DNA of 64,000 nucleotides from JAWWOL01 sp033851545 (GTDB lineage: Bacteria > Actinomycetota > Actinomycetes > JAWWOL01): the NCBI GenBank assembly GCA_033851545.1, contig JAWWOO010000022.1, forward strand, positions 1-64,000, in the 5' to 3' direction. Each line of letters starts with the position of its first letter. Position 1 is the stretch's first letter. A model generated the notes under the pieces. That model saw nothing but the letters and a program-made list of their open reading frames with translations, did not search any database and had not been told where the DNA came from. Shown here piece by piece: positions 7,592-15,242 of the stretch. The position numbers were made by a program, and so were the translations under genes.

Positions 7592-9001
7592 GTGAGCCAT
7601 CCTCCCGTAGCACCCGGCGCCGCGTACTCCGTCACGATCCGGCTCGAGGCGCCTACCGATCCCCAGCTGTTGCCGCGCATCGCCCAGACCGTGACCTCCG
7701 AGGGGGCCGTCGTCGTCGCGATGGACCTCGTCGACGTCTCGGTCGGCGGTGCAGTGGTCGACGTGACCCTCCAGGCGCACGACGAGGCGCACGTCAGCCG
7801 CCTCGAGCGTGCGTTGACCGCCGCTGACATGCGGGTGCGGAACACCTCGGACCGGGTGTTCCTCTATCACCTCGGCGGCAAGATCGAGGTGACGCCGAGG
7901 CGCACCGTACGAACCCGCGACGACATGTCGATGGCGTACACCCCGGGCGTCGGACGGATCTCCACAGCCATCGCCGAGGACCCCGAGCGTGCCTGGCGGC
8001 TGACCGCCAAGGGCACTTCCGTCGCGATCGTCACCAACGGCAGCGCCGTACTCGGTCTCGGCAACCTCGGTCCGCTCGCCGCCTTGCCGGTGATGGAGGG
8101 CAAGGCCGTCATCTTCAAGCAGTTCGGCAACGTCAACGCCTATCCGCTGTGCCTCGACGTGCCGTCCACCCAGGCGCTGATCGACGCAACCCTCGCGATC
8201 GCGCCCGGTTTCGGCGGCATCAACCTCGAGGACATCAAGGCGCCCGAGTGCTTCGAGGTCGAGCTGGCTCTTCAAGCCCAGCTGGACATCCCGGTCTTCC
8301 ACGACGACCAGCACGGTACGGCCATCGTGGTCCTCGCCGGCCTGATCAACGCCTGCCGGCTGACCGGCCGGGAGCTCAAGCGCACGCGGGTGGTCGTGGT
8401 CGGAGTCGGTGCTGCCGGCACGGCGATCACGCTGGCGCTCATCGACGCCGGCGTGGGGGACGTCATCGCGGTCGACAAGGATGGTCCCCTGACTCGGGAG
8501 CGGCCTTCGACTTTGCCGCACCACCAACGGATCGCGGACTGCACCAACCCTCGCGGCGTCACGACGCTGACCGACGCGCTCAAGGGCGCCGACGTGTTCA
8601 TCGGTGCCGCGATGCGCGGATCGGTCGACCCGGAGCTGCTGTGGACGATGGCGCCGCGGCCGATCGTCTTCGCCCTGTCCAACCCGGTGCCCGAGGTCTT
8701 CGCCGAGGAGATGCCGGACGGGGCGCTGTTCGCGACCGGGCGCAGCGACTACCCCAACCAGGTCAACAACTCGCTCTGCTTCCCCGGCTTCTTCCGCGGG
8801 GCCCTCGACGCCCGGGCGAGGTCAGTGACCTCGGAGATGAAACTTGCTGCCACCAGAGCGATCGCGGACACGGTGACTGACGAGCAGCTCTCCGTGGGCG
8901 TGATCATCCCGTCGATGTTCGCCAGCAACGTGCACGACCGGGTTGCCAAGGCCGTGGCAGAGGCCGCGGGTGCCCCGGCCAGCAAGGTCGACCGCGCGTG
9001 A
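7592..9001 (+). CDS. NAD(P)-dependent malic enzyme with N-terminal ACT domain
   Basis: A 469-residue enzyme, GTG start. Residues 1-85 form an ACT-like regulatory domain (SVTIRLEAP, MDLVDVSVGGAVVDVTL). Then comes the malic enzyme catalytic part: AYTPGVGRIS with the catalytic Tyr, AVIFKQFGNVNAYPLCLD, FGGINLEDIKAPECFEVE with the metal-binding acidic residues, FHDDQHGTAIV, and a Rossmann NAD(P) fold around VVVVGVGAAGTAIT. It converts malate to pyruvate, CO2 and NAD(P)H, linking the TCA cycle to gluconeogenesis or lipid precursors; cofactor preference is not resolved by eye. Its stop overlaps the next gene by 4 bases (GTGA), so the two are translationally coupled. Confidence 0.92.
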   Translation: MSHPPVAPGAAYSVTIRLEAPTDPQLLPRIAQTVTSEGAVVVAMDLVDVSVGGAVVDVTLQAHDEAHVSRLERALTAADMRVRNTSDRVFLYHLGGKIEVTPRRTVRTRDDMSMAYTPGVGRISTAIAEDPERAWRLTAKGTSVAIVTNGSAVLGLGNLGPLAALPVMEGKAVIFKQFGNVNAYPLCLDVPSTQALIDATLAIAPGFGGINLEDIKAPECFEVELALQAQLDIPVFHDDQHGTAIVVLAGLINACRLTGRELKRTRVVVVGVGAAGTAITLALIDAGVGDVIAVDKDGPLTRERPSTLPHHQRIADCTNPRGVTTLTDALKGADVFIGAAMRGSVDPELLWTMAPRPIVFALSNPVPEVFAEEMPDGALFATGRSDYPNQVNNSLCFPGFFRGALDARARSVTSEMKLAATRAIADTVTDEQLSVGVIIPSMFASNVHDRVAKAVAEAAGAPASKVDRA

Positions 9002-9594
9002 GCTTGGGCATCCTGTTCACCGTTGCCGCGGTCATCTTCCTGGCAGAGCTGCCCGACAAGTCCATGTTCGCCTCGCTCGTGCTCGGCACCCGCTACCGCG
9101 CCTGGTACGTGTGGCTCGGCGTCGCCACCGCCTTCCTCGTCCATGTCGTCATCGCGGTGGCCGCGGGCGGCGTACTCCACCTGCTGCCGCACCGCCTGGT
9201 CGAGGCCGTCGTCGCCGTGTTGTTCTTGCTGGGCGCCGGGCTCATCCTCCTCGGCGGTGAAGATGAGGAGTCGGCGGCCGTGGTCGAGCTCGACTCGGAC
9301 CAGCTCGTGGGGCCTCCGCGGTTCTGGCGGGTGTTCCTCACCTCGTTCACGGTGGTGTTCGTCGGCGAGTGGGGTGACATCACCCAGATCGCCACTGCCA
9401 ACTACGCCGCGAAGTACGACCCGCTCAGCGTGGGCGTCGGCGCGGTGCTCGGCCTGTGGCTGGTCAGCGGACTTGGGGTGACCGTCGGCGCGCGGCTGCT
9501 CCGTTTCGTTCCGATGGGGTTGATGAAGCGGATCACCGCGGTGATCCTCGCTCTTTTCGGTGTCGTCAGCGCCGTCGCCGCCATCAGGGGCTGA
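8998..9594 (+). CDS. GDT1/UPF0016 (TMEM165-like) divalent cation transporter
   Basis: A 198-residue membrane protein with about six helices in two homologous halves. Each half carries the family signature: ELPDKSMFASLVLG near residue 15 and GEWGDITQIATANY near residue 120, corresponding to E-x-G/P-D-K/T. GDT1 proteins in bacteria are mostly Mn exporters (MneA/MneP type), and Ca/Mn transporters in eukaryotes. A charged central loop (GGEDEESAAVVELDSD) separates the halves. It starts at a GTG that overlaps the malic enzyme stop; malic enzyme is Mn/Mg dependent, so coupling of metal supply and enzyme is an attractive but unproven reading. Confidence 0.88.
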   Translation: MSLGILFTVAAVIFLAELPDKSMFASLVLGTRYRAWYVWLGVATAFLVHVVIAVAAGGVLHLLPHRLVEAVVAVLFLLGAGLILLGGEDEESAAVVELDSDQLVGPPRFWRVFLTSFTVVFVGEWGDITQIATANYAAKYDPLSVGVGAVLGLWLVSGLGVTVGARLLRFVPMGLMKRITAVILALFGVVSAVAAIRG

Positions 9595-9598
9595 GGTC

Positions 9599-10660
9599 GT
9601 GGCCGAGGCAACGGGCGAGCTGTTGCCGCTCTTGCGCGAGCGGGTCGACACGGCACGGCTCCGAAGCGACGTCGAGCGGCTGACCTCACCCCGGAACCGG
9701 CGTTGGCATCCAGTGGCGATGGAGAACGCTGAGGACCACGTACTGGCCCAGCTGTCGGCCGCGGGCTGGCGGGTCGAGGTGCACCCGTTCACCGCCCCGC
9801 TGCGGGTGGCCAGCAACGACCGAGGCGACCGCTCGGCACGGCTGCTCCGGGTGCGCCCGTACCGCGGGCTGGCCGGGGGCAACCTGATCGCCCGCCATCC
9901 CCGCGCGGTGATGGGTCCACCGGTCGTGGTCGGCGCGCACCTGGACACGGTCCGGGACAGCCCAGGGGCGGACGACAATGCCTCTGGTGTCGCCGTGCTG
10001 CTGGAGATCGCCCGGCTGCTCGGCGGGTTGGCCGCGCCGCCGGCGGTCGTCCTCGCCGTCTTCGACCTCGAGGAGCTCGGTCTGGTCGGCGCCTCCCGGG
10101 TCGCCCGGACGCTGACGGCGGCCGGTCCGCTCGCTGGCATGATCGGGCTCGAGTCGGTGGGTTTCTTCTCGGCCGAGCCCCGCTCGCAACGGCTGCCGGC
10201 CGGTGCCGGGCGGGCTTTCCCAGCCGCGGCCCGCGCGGTGTCGGACGGCGGTGACCGTGGCGACTTCACCCTCGTGGTCCACCGCCGCAGCTCGACCGGG
10301 GCGGCCTGGGCGTGGGAGGCGGCGGCCGCGGAGGTCGCGCACCGTGCTGTGCTGCTCCGCGACCCGCGCGCCGACGGGTTGCTCGGCACGTTGAGCACGC
10401 CGGTCCTGCCGCAGTCGTGGCACCTGGGCCGCAGCGACCACGCGGCGTTCTGGCGGCGCGGGGTGCCGGCGATGATGCTCACCGACACGGCGAGCTTCCG
10501 CAATCCGCACTACCACCGGCCCGGCGACCTGCCGGACACGTTGGACTACGGGCAGCTCACCGCTGTCGCTGTCGCCACCGCCGCAACGGCCGCCGTCTGG
10601 TCATCGTGGCCCGCCAACGGCGGCCCTGGCGTCGGCCGTGGTGAGGGGTCCCGGCGATAG
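9599..10660 (+). CDS. M28-family zinc peptidase
   Basis: A 353-residue protein with a GTG start 5 bases after the GDT1 stop; the frame is open slightly further 5'. The M28 metal ligands are visible in order: GAHLDTV (His, Asp), GADDNASGVAVLLE (Asp), DLEELGLVGA (the Glu-Glu pair), GLESVGFFSAEPRSQ and finally SDHAAFWRRGVPAMMLTDTA (His). M28 enzymes are aminopeptidases or carboxypeptidases with two co-catalytic zinc ions. There is no signal peptide, so this member is probably cytosolic. Specificity cannot be told from sequence. It appears cotranscribed with the malic enzyme and GDT1 genes. Confidence 0.85.
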   Translation: MAEATGELLPLLRERVDTARLRSDVERLTSPRNRRWHPVAMENAEDHVLAQLSAAGWRVEVHPFTAPLRVASNDRGDRSARLLRVRPYRGLAGGNLIARHPRAVMGPPVVVGAHLDTVRDSPGADDNASGVAVLLEIARLLGGLAAPPAVVLAVFDLEELGLVGASRVARTLTAAGPLAGMIGLESVGFFSAEPRSQRLPAGAGRAFPAAARAVSDGGDRGDFTLVVHRRSSTGAAWAWEAAAAEVAHRAVLLRDPRADGLLGTLSTPVLPQSWHLGRSDHAAFWRRGVPAMMLTDTASFRNPHYHRPGDLPDTLDYGQLTAVAVATAATAAVWSSWPANGGPGVGRGEGSRR

Positions 10661-10910
10661 GCAGCTGCGATGGACAGCAGCGCGCGGAACGGGGCCAGGT
10701 CGCCCGCGCCCGCTGGGGTCAGCGTCGTCGCCTGGTCAGCCGCCGGACGTATCACGCGTCCCGGTCACGCCCTCTGTCGTCATCGTGATCCTGCCCTGAT
10801 CGTGCGGTGACCGCCCACCAACCCTGCGACAATCCTGTGAGCTCCCGCCAGCCGTTCCTGAACCAAGCCGGGCGGCCCGAGAGCTCGACCCGGCAAGGAA
10901 GGAAACCACC

Positions 10911-11543
10911 ATGAGCGCAGCAACCCTGCGGCAGCGCAGCTCGCTCGCCTGCCTGCTCGCGGTCGCGCTGACGGCAACCGCGTGCGGCAGCGGCAGCGGG
11001 AGCGCCGCCTCACCGAAGGCCTCCGCCACGTCCGGCACGACCACCACGACGGCTGCCGCCACCTCGGCCGGCGCCCCGACCGCCTCGAGCGGCACGACCA
11101 CGTCGAGCCGCACGACAGCGCCCGCCGCAACGGGGGCGCCGACGTCGGCTGGCAGGACGACGAGCACTCCTGCGCCCGCCACGACCAAGCTCAAGGCGAC
11201 CGGCGGTGGCGCCTTCTGCAAGAACATCGCCACCGCGGTGAACAACCCGATCACGTCGACCAGCGCCACCTCGCTCAAGGACCAGAAGGCGCAGATCGAG
11301 AAGGGCCTCGCGGAGGGGGTGGCCGCGCTGAGCAAGGCGCCCGCCGAGATCCGGCCTGACGCGGCGATCGTGCTCACGGCCATCGACAAGCTGTTCAAGT
11401 CGCTGGTGAAGGCGAACTACGACTACACCAAGATCGACCCGAAGGCTCTGGCCGAGCTCTCCGCACCTGGTGTCGTCGCGGCCGAGGCCCACCTGGCCGC
11501 GTACGTGAAGTCCACCTGCGGTTTCAGCCTCGGGACGGGCTGA
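10911..11543 (+). CDS. Secreted Thr/Ala/Ser-rich lipoprotein
   Basis: A 210-residue protein starting at ATG 10911 with an AAGGAAGG ribosome site. It has a lipoprotein signal (CLLAVALTATACGSG, lipid-modified Cys near residue 25), then a low-complexity Ser/Thr/Ala/Pro linker of about 65 residues that is likely disordered and possibly glycosylated, and a compact helical C-terminal domain (FCKNIATAVNNP through CGFSLGTG) with Cys residues near its start and end that may pair. No family recognised. The 250 bases upstream show no gene. Confidence 0.75.
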   Translation: MSAATLRQRSSLACLLAVALTATACGSGSGSAASPKASATSGTTTTTAAATSAGAPTASSGTTTSSRTTAPAATGAPTSAGRTTSTPAPATTKLKATGGGAFCKNIATAVNNPITSTSATSLKDQKAQIEKGLAEGVAALSKAPAEIRPDAAIVLTAIDKLFKSLVKANYDYTKIDPKALAELSAPGVVAAEAHLAAYVKSTCGFSLGTG

Positions 11544-11574
11544 TCCGGGCGCTCCGGACGACTACGCTCGGGGG

Positions 11575-12498
11575 ATGGGTACGGGGCACGCGCACGAGGT
11601 GAGGACCGGCCGCAGCCGGCCGCTCGGCATCGCGCTGGCCCTCAACCTGCTGATCGTGGGGGGGCAGGTCGTCGCCGGTGTCCGCGCCCACTCGCTGGGC
11701 CTGCTCGCCGACGCCGGCCACAACCTGGTCGACGTCGCCGCCATCCTGCTCGCGCTGATCGCGGTGCGGTGGTCGCAGCGGGAGCCCACGACCGCCCGCT
11801 CGTACGGCTACCACCGGGCGACCATCCTCGCCGCGCTGGCCAACGCCGTGCTCATCGTGGCGGTGACCGGCTGGCTCGCGGTCGAGGGCATCCGCCGGCT
11901 CGACCACCCCCCCGCCGTACGCGGTGGGCTGGTCGCTGTCGTAGCCCTGGTCGCCACCCTGCTCAACGTGGTGGCGGTGCTGGTCGTACGCGAGCGCGGC
12001 GGCCGCGACCTCAACCTGCGCGCGGTGACGCTGCACCTGGTGGGCGACGTGGTCGCGTCGCTGGCGGTGGCCGGCGCGGGACTCGCGATCTGGCTCGGCG
12101 GCCCGTACGGACTCGACCCGGCCGCCTCCCTGGTCGTGGCAGGGCTGATCGGCGCCCAGGCCGTCCGGCTGGTCCGCGACAGCGCCGACGTGCTGCTCGA
12201 GTCGACGCCGACCGGCCTGGACGTCGAGGCGATGGTCGACTCGCTGTGCACCGACCCGGGGGTGATCGGGGTGCACGACCTGCATGTGTGGAGCCTGTCC
12301 TCCGACGTCCGCGCCATGAGCGCCCACGTGCTGGTCACCGGCCACCCCACCCTGGAGCAGGCGCGGGCCGTCGGCGAACGCCTCAAGGAGCGGCTGGCGG
12401 CGGAGTTCGCGATCGGCCACGCGACCCTCGAGCTCGAGTGCGAGACGTGTGTCTTCGAGCCGGTCACCGCCCACCGCAGCACCGCAGTCCATCGCTGA
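11575..12498 (+). CDS. Cation diffusion facilitator (CDF) metal efflux protein
   Basis: A 307-residue protein with a His-containing N-terminus (MGTGHAHE) and six predicted helices. TM2 has GLLADAGHNLVDVAAILL and TM5 the matching HLVGDVVASLAVAG, which together give the tetrahedral H/D metal site of CzcD/ZitB-type zinc exporters. The C-terminal cytoplasmic ferredoxin-like domain (VIGVHDLHVWSLSSDVRAMSAHVLV) is also present and ends with CETCVF. Zn (perhaps Co or Cd) is the likely substrate, expelled in exchange for protons. It follows the lipoprotein gene by 31 bases. Confidence 0.92.
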   Translation: MGTGHAHEVRTGRSRPLGIALALNLLIVGGQVVAGVRAHSLGLLADAGHNLVDVAAILLALIAVRWSQREPTTARSYGYHRATILAALANAVLIVAVTGWLAVEGIRRLDHPPAVRGGLVAVVALVATLLNVVAVLVVRERGGRDLNLRAVTLHLVGDVVASLAVAGAGLAIWLGGPYGLDPAASLVVAGLIGAQAVRLVRDSADVLLESTPTGLDVEAMVDSLCTDPGVIGVHDLHVWSLSSDVRAMSAHVLVTGHPTLEQARAVGERLKERLAAEFAIGHATLELECETCVFEPVTAHRSTAVHR

Positions 12499-12503
12499 GC
12501 CGG

Positions 12504-12728
12504 CTAGTCGCAGGCAGCCCGCCGTACGGGAGAACCCTCGCCGGCCGACGCGGCCGACATCGTCAGCCCCAGCCCGACCTCGACCAGGCGCCAGCCGATG
12601 CGTTCTCGCCAGCCCGAGCGGGACTGCACGCGGCCGGCCAGCCGGCGCCGTCGGTAGGTGATGGCCTGCTCATGGCGCTCGATGGTGCGAGCGGCAGTGA
12701 GGTTTTCGAGCAGCAGTGCTGGAGACAT
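12504..12728 (-). CDS. Small basic hypothetical protein
   Basis: A 74-residue protein, taken from the ATG at 12728 because a G-rich stretch (GGGGG) stands about 7 bases upstream; the frame could extend to 12785. The middle is strongly basic and amphipathic (ERHEQAITYRRRRLAGRVQ), followed by a mildly hydrophobic helix (IGWRLVEVGLGLTMSA), so peripheral membrane attachment is possible. It ends 6 bases from the CDF stop on the opposite strand. No family recognised. Confidence 0.55.
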   Translation of the reverse strand: MSPALLLENLTAARTIERHEQAITYRRRRLAGRVQSRSGWRERIGWRLVEVGLGLTMSAASAGEGSPVRRAACD

Positions 12729-12830
12729 GTCAGAACCCCCGAAGCTGGGAAGCGGTGTGCTCTTCCTACCGCGGGGCGGTGACACTTTCCGACTGGTTTT
12801 CCCGCCGCCGAGCCAGGTGGTGGGCGCCGC

Positions 12831-14039
12831 TCAGCCGGACAGCGCGGTGCCGACCCACTCGAAGTGCGCGCCGTCCGGGCGGAGCCACCGGCCGCCCCAG
12901 GTGAACCCGTGCGCGGCCATGATGGCCACCAGCCGCGGGTCCTGGTTCGGCTTGGCGCCGAGCGGGTTGACGTCGACGTTGATGTCGACGGCGATGCCCC
13001 AGCTGTGCGAGGAGATGCTGCCGCCGTCGGAGAACCGGGCGATCCGCGGGTTGTAGCAGCCGCCCTCCCGCTGGAAGTCCGCGGTGTGCACGAGCTTGCC
13101 CAGCTTGCGGGCGGTGATCTCCTTCATCGCGGCGACCAGGTCCGGCAGGATCGCCTTGTTGCACTGCACCTGGCCTAGCTGGACGACGGTCTCGGTGCGG
13201 ATCCACTGCGCCGTCCAGGCGGTGTCGGGCACGAGTGCACCGGTGCTGGACGGCTTCACCGAGAACTCGCCGAACCGGCGCTTCACCTCGAGCTGGGTCA
13301 GGACCGTGTCGTAGGAGCTCATGAATCCGTTGGCCGTCTTCGCCTTGACCCGTACGGACCGGGTGGGCAGCTGTTGTTTCATCACCTGGGCGAGGGCGGG
13401 TTGCGTCATGCCGCCGACCAGCAGGTAGGACGCGGGCTGCGTGGAGGGAGGCGTCAGCACCTTGTCCGACGTCGCCATCTCGTAGCCGCCGAGCACCTCG
13501 TCGGGCACCACGGCCGTGATCGCGAGCCGCTTGCCGCTGGACAACGCGACGGTGCCACCTGTCGTGGCACGTCGCAGCTTGGCCTCCGTGGCCGCCAGCA
13601 CCACGCCGCCGGCGAGCTCGGCCTCGAGCGCAGGCTGGCCGACGGCGGTCGCGTACGAGGTGGGGTCGGTGAGCATGGTCGACACGGGGGTCAGCGGATA
13701 GGCCGGCTCGTCGCTGGCGAGCGTCTGCTCGCTGGAGTAGACCGCCGTGACCGGACCTGTGACATGTGCCTTGACCTTGGCCAGCTCGGCGGCCGAGAAC
13801 CCGTGCGTGGCATAGGTGAGCAGCCGCCCCGTGAACAGCCCGGCGGGGGCTGAGGCGGTCGGGCACTCGCCGGTGCCGCAGTCGAGACCGAGTGAGGCCG
13901 CCGGTGCCGTCGTCGCGCCGGTTCCGCCCACCGCCGCTGGGGCCGACTTATGTCCCGTACATCCACTGATCGCTAAAACCGTTGCCAGCACGGCAATGTA
14001 GAGACGATGGGAGGTTCTGGGACGGGCCACGCGACACAC
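12831..14039 (-). CDS. M15-family D-Ala-D-Ala carboxypeptidase-like lipoprotein
   Basis: A 402-residue protein, GTG start at 14039 (an in-frame GTG at 14030 is an alternative). It has a lipoprotein signal (LATVLAISGCTG, Cys about residue 27) and a Ser/Thr/Ala tether. The C-terminal third is an M15B/VanY-like zinc peptidase domain: SSHSWGIAVDINVDVNPLG supplies the His and Asp ligands of SxHxxGxAxD, and DGAHFEWVG gives the general base Glu region replaced here by HFEW, where the last His binds zinc. The central about 200 residues match no domain I know. It should act in the cell envelope on peptidoglycan stem peptides. Confidence 0.82.
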   Translation of the reverse strand: MCRVARPRTSHRLYIAVLATVLAISGCTGHKSAPAAVGGTGATTAPAASLGLDCGTGECPTASAPAGLFTGRLLTYATHGFSAAELAKVKAHVTGPVTAVYSSEQTLASDEPAYPLTPVSTMLTDPTSYATAVGQPALEAELAGGVVLAATEAKLRRATTGGTVALSSGKRLAITAVVPDEVLGGYEMATSDKVLTPPSTQPASYLLVGGMTQPALAQVMKQQLPTRSVRVKAKTANGFMSSYDTVLTQLEVKRRFGEFSVKPSSTGALVPDTAWTAQWIRTETVVQLGQVQCNKAILPDLVAAMKEITARKLGKLVHTADFQREGGCYNPRIARFSDGGSISSHSWGIAVDINVDVNPLGAKPNQDPRLVAIMAAHGFTWGGRWLRPDGAHFEWVGTALSG

Positions 14040-14084
14040 CCTACGGATTTAATCGGTGCACCGGTGTCAGCCCTCGCCCGTCTC

Positions 14085-14582
14085 TTAGAACTCCCGCTGC
14101 ATGCGCAGGACGTCGTGATAGCGGCCGAACTTGCGGCCGACCTCGCGGTAGACGCCCACCGGCGTGAAGCCGAACCGCTCGTGCAAGCGGAGGGAGGCGT
14201 CGTTGGGCAGCGTGATGCCGGCGTAGACGCGGTGGATGTCCTCGTCGGCCACGGAGGTGAAAAGTGCTTCGTACAAGGCGGTTCCGATGCCGCGGCGGGC
14301 CTGGTCGGGCGCGACGTAGATGCTGACCTCGACGGACGTCTCGTACGCGGCCTTGACCGCGAACCGCCCGGTCGACGCGTAGCCGACGAGGACCGGGCCG
14401 TCGTGGGCGACCAGCAGCCGGTGCCGGCCGGCCGCAGCATAGTGAGAGAACCACTCGGCCCGCGCCTCGACCGTCATCGGCTCGATGTCGAAGGTGATCG
14501 CCGTGGTCGCGATGTAGTGGTTGTACAGAGCGGTCAGCGCCGCGAGGTCCCCCTGCTCGGCAGGTCGGATCGCCAGGGTCAT
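14085..14582 (-). CDS. GNAT acetyltransferase, phosphinothricin/methionine-sulfoximine type
   Basis: A 165-residue protein. The ATG at 14582 overlaps the stop of the upstream ATP-binding gene (ATGA), which fixes the start. It has the N-terminal IRPAEQGDLAALTALYNHYI and SIYVAPDQARRGIGTALYEAL, the acetyl-CoA pyrophosphate loop (RRGIGTA), then AGITLPNDASLRLHERFGF and the ending VGRKFGRYHDVLRMQ, all characteristic of the PAT/Bar/MddA subgroup. These enzymes N-acetylate phosphinothricin or methionine sulfoximine and related amino acids. Translational coupling to a HATPase regulator is unusual for this group; the physiological substrate is uncertain. Confidence 0.85.
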   Translation of the reverse strand: MTLAIRPAEQGDLAALTALYNHYIATTAITFDIEPMTVEARAEWFSHYAAAGRHRLLVAHDGPVLVGYASTGRFAVKAAYETSVEVSIYVAPDQARRGIGTALYEALFTSVADEDIHRVYAGITLPNDASLRLHERFGFTPVGVYREVGRKFGRYHDVLRMQREF

Positions 14583-15016
14583 GCCGGCCGTTGGGCGCGG
14601 GAGTCGATCAGGCACCATATGATCTTGCCACTCGCCTGCGGGGCGACACCCCAGTGCCGGGCGATCGTCGACACCAGTGCGATGCCGCGGCCGCTCTCGG
14701 CGGAGAGGCTGGGGTGCCGCTCGAACGGTACGGCCCGGTTGTCGTCGCTCACCGCGATCAGGACGCAGGTCTCACGGGCCACGACGCCGAGGGTCATGTC
14801 GCTGTGGGCGTGCAGGACGCCGTTGGTGACCAGCTCGCTGGCCAGCAGCTCGGCACTGTCCCTGAGCTCTTGGTCCGCGCTGGCGACATGTCGCCGGACG
14901 AACGCCCGGGCCGCCCTGGCACTGGTCGGTTCGGGGTGGAGGCGCAGCTGAGGTCCCCCGCTCAGGACCTGCGGGATCGAGGCTTCGTCCAGCTGTCCGA
15001 TTCCCTCGGCGAACAC
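14579..15016 (-). CDS. Anti-sigma-factor-like ATP-binding protein (HATPase_c_2)
   Basis: I choose the GTG at 15016 (145 residues) because GAGAGGG lies 8 bases upstream; the frame is open to 15253 but that part is low quality coding. It has the RsbW/SpoIIAB-like GHKL fold seen in many actinobacterial stand-alone kinases: SARAARAFVRRHV, the N-box LLASELVTNGVLHAHSD with the Mg-binding Asn, an acidic VSDDNRAVP and the ATP-lid ESGRGIALVSTIARHWGV. These act in partner switching by binding or phosphorylating STAS antagonists and sigma factors. A STAS gene occurs in this window at 27678-28229, but no pairing can be claimed. Divergent from recQ. Confidence 0.82.
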   Translation of the reverse strand: MFAEGIGQLDEASIPQVLSGGPQLRLHPEPTSARAARAFVRRHVASADQELRDSAELLASELVTNGVLHAHSDMTLGVVARETCVLIAVSDDNRAVPFERHPSLSAESGRGIALVSTIARHWGVAPQASGKIIWCLIDSRAQRPA

Positions 15017-15242
15017 GGCGCACCCTCTCGGGCGGTTGCGGGCGGCTCCCGGCCGACGCTCACCGGGGTCGGGTGAGGGGCGCGCTACACCCACTCGCCT
15101 CAACGGCTGACCGTGCCGGGCTACCCAGTTCGCACTGCAGTCGAAACGTGACGTTTCGCCAGTTCGTACGAGCGGCAGGACATCGGTGTACGCGGGGGAC
15201 TCCCGGTGTGCGCGTCTCGTCTCGTCGGCCGGAGGAACTCCC

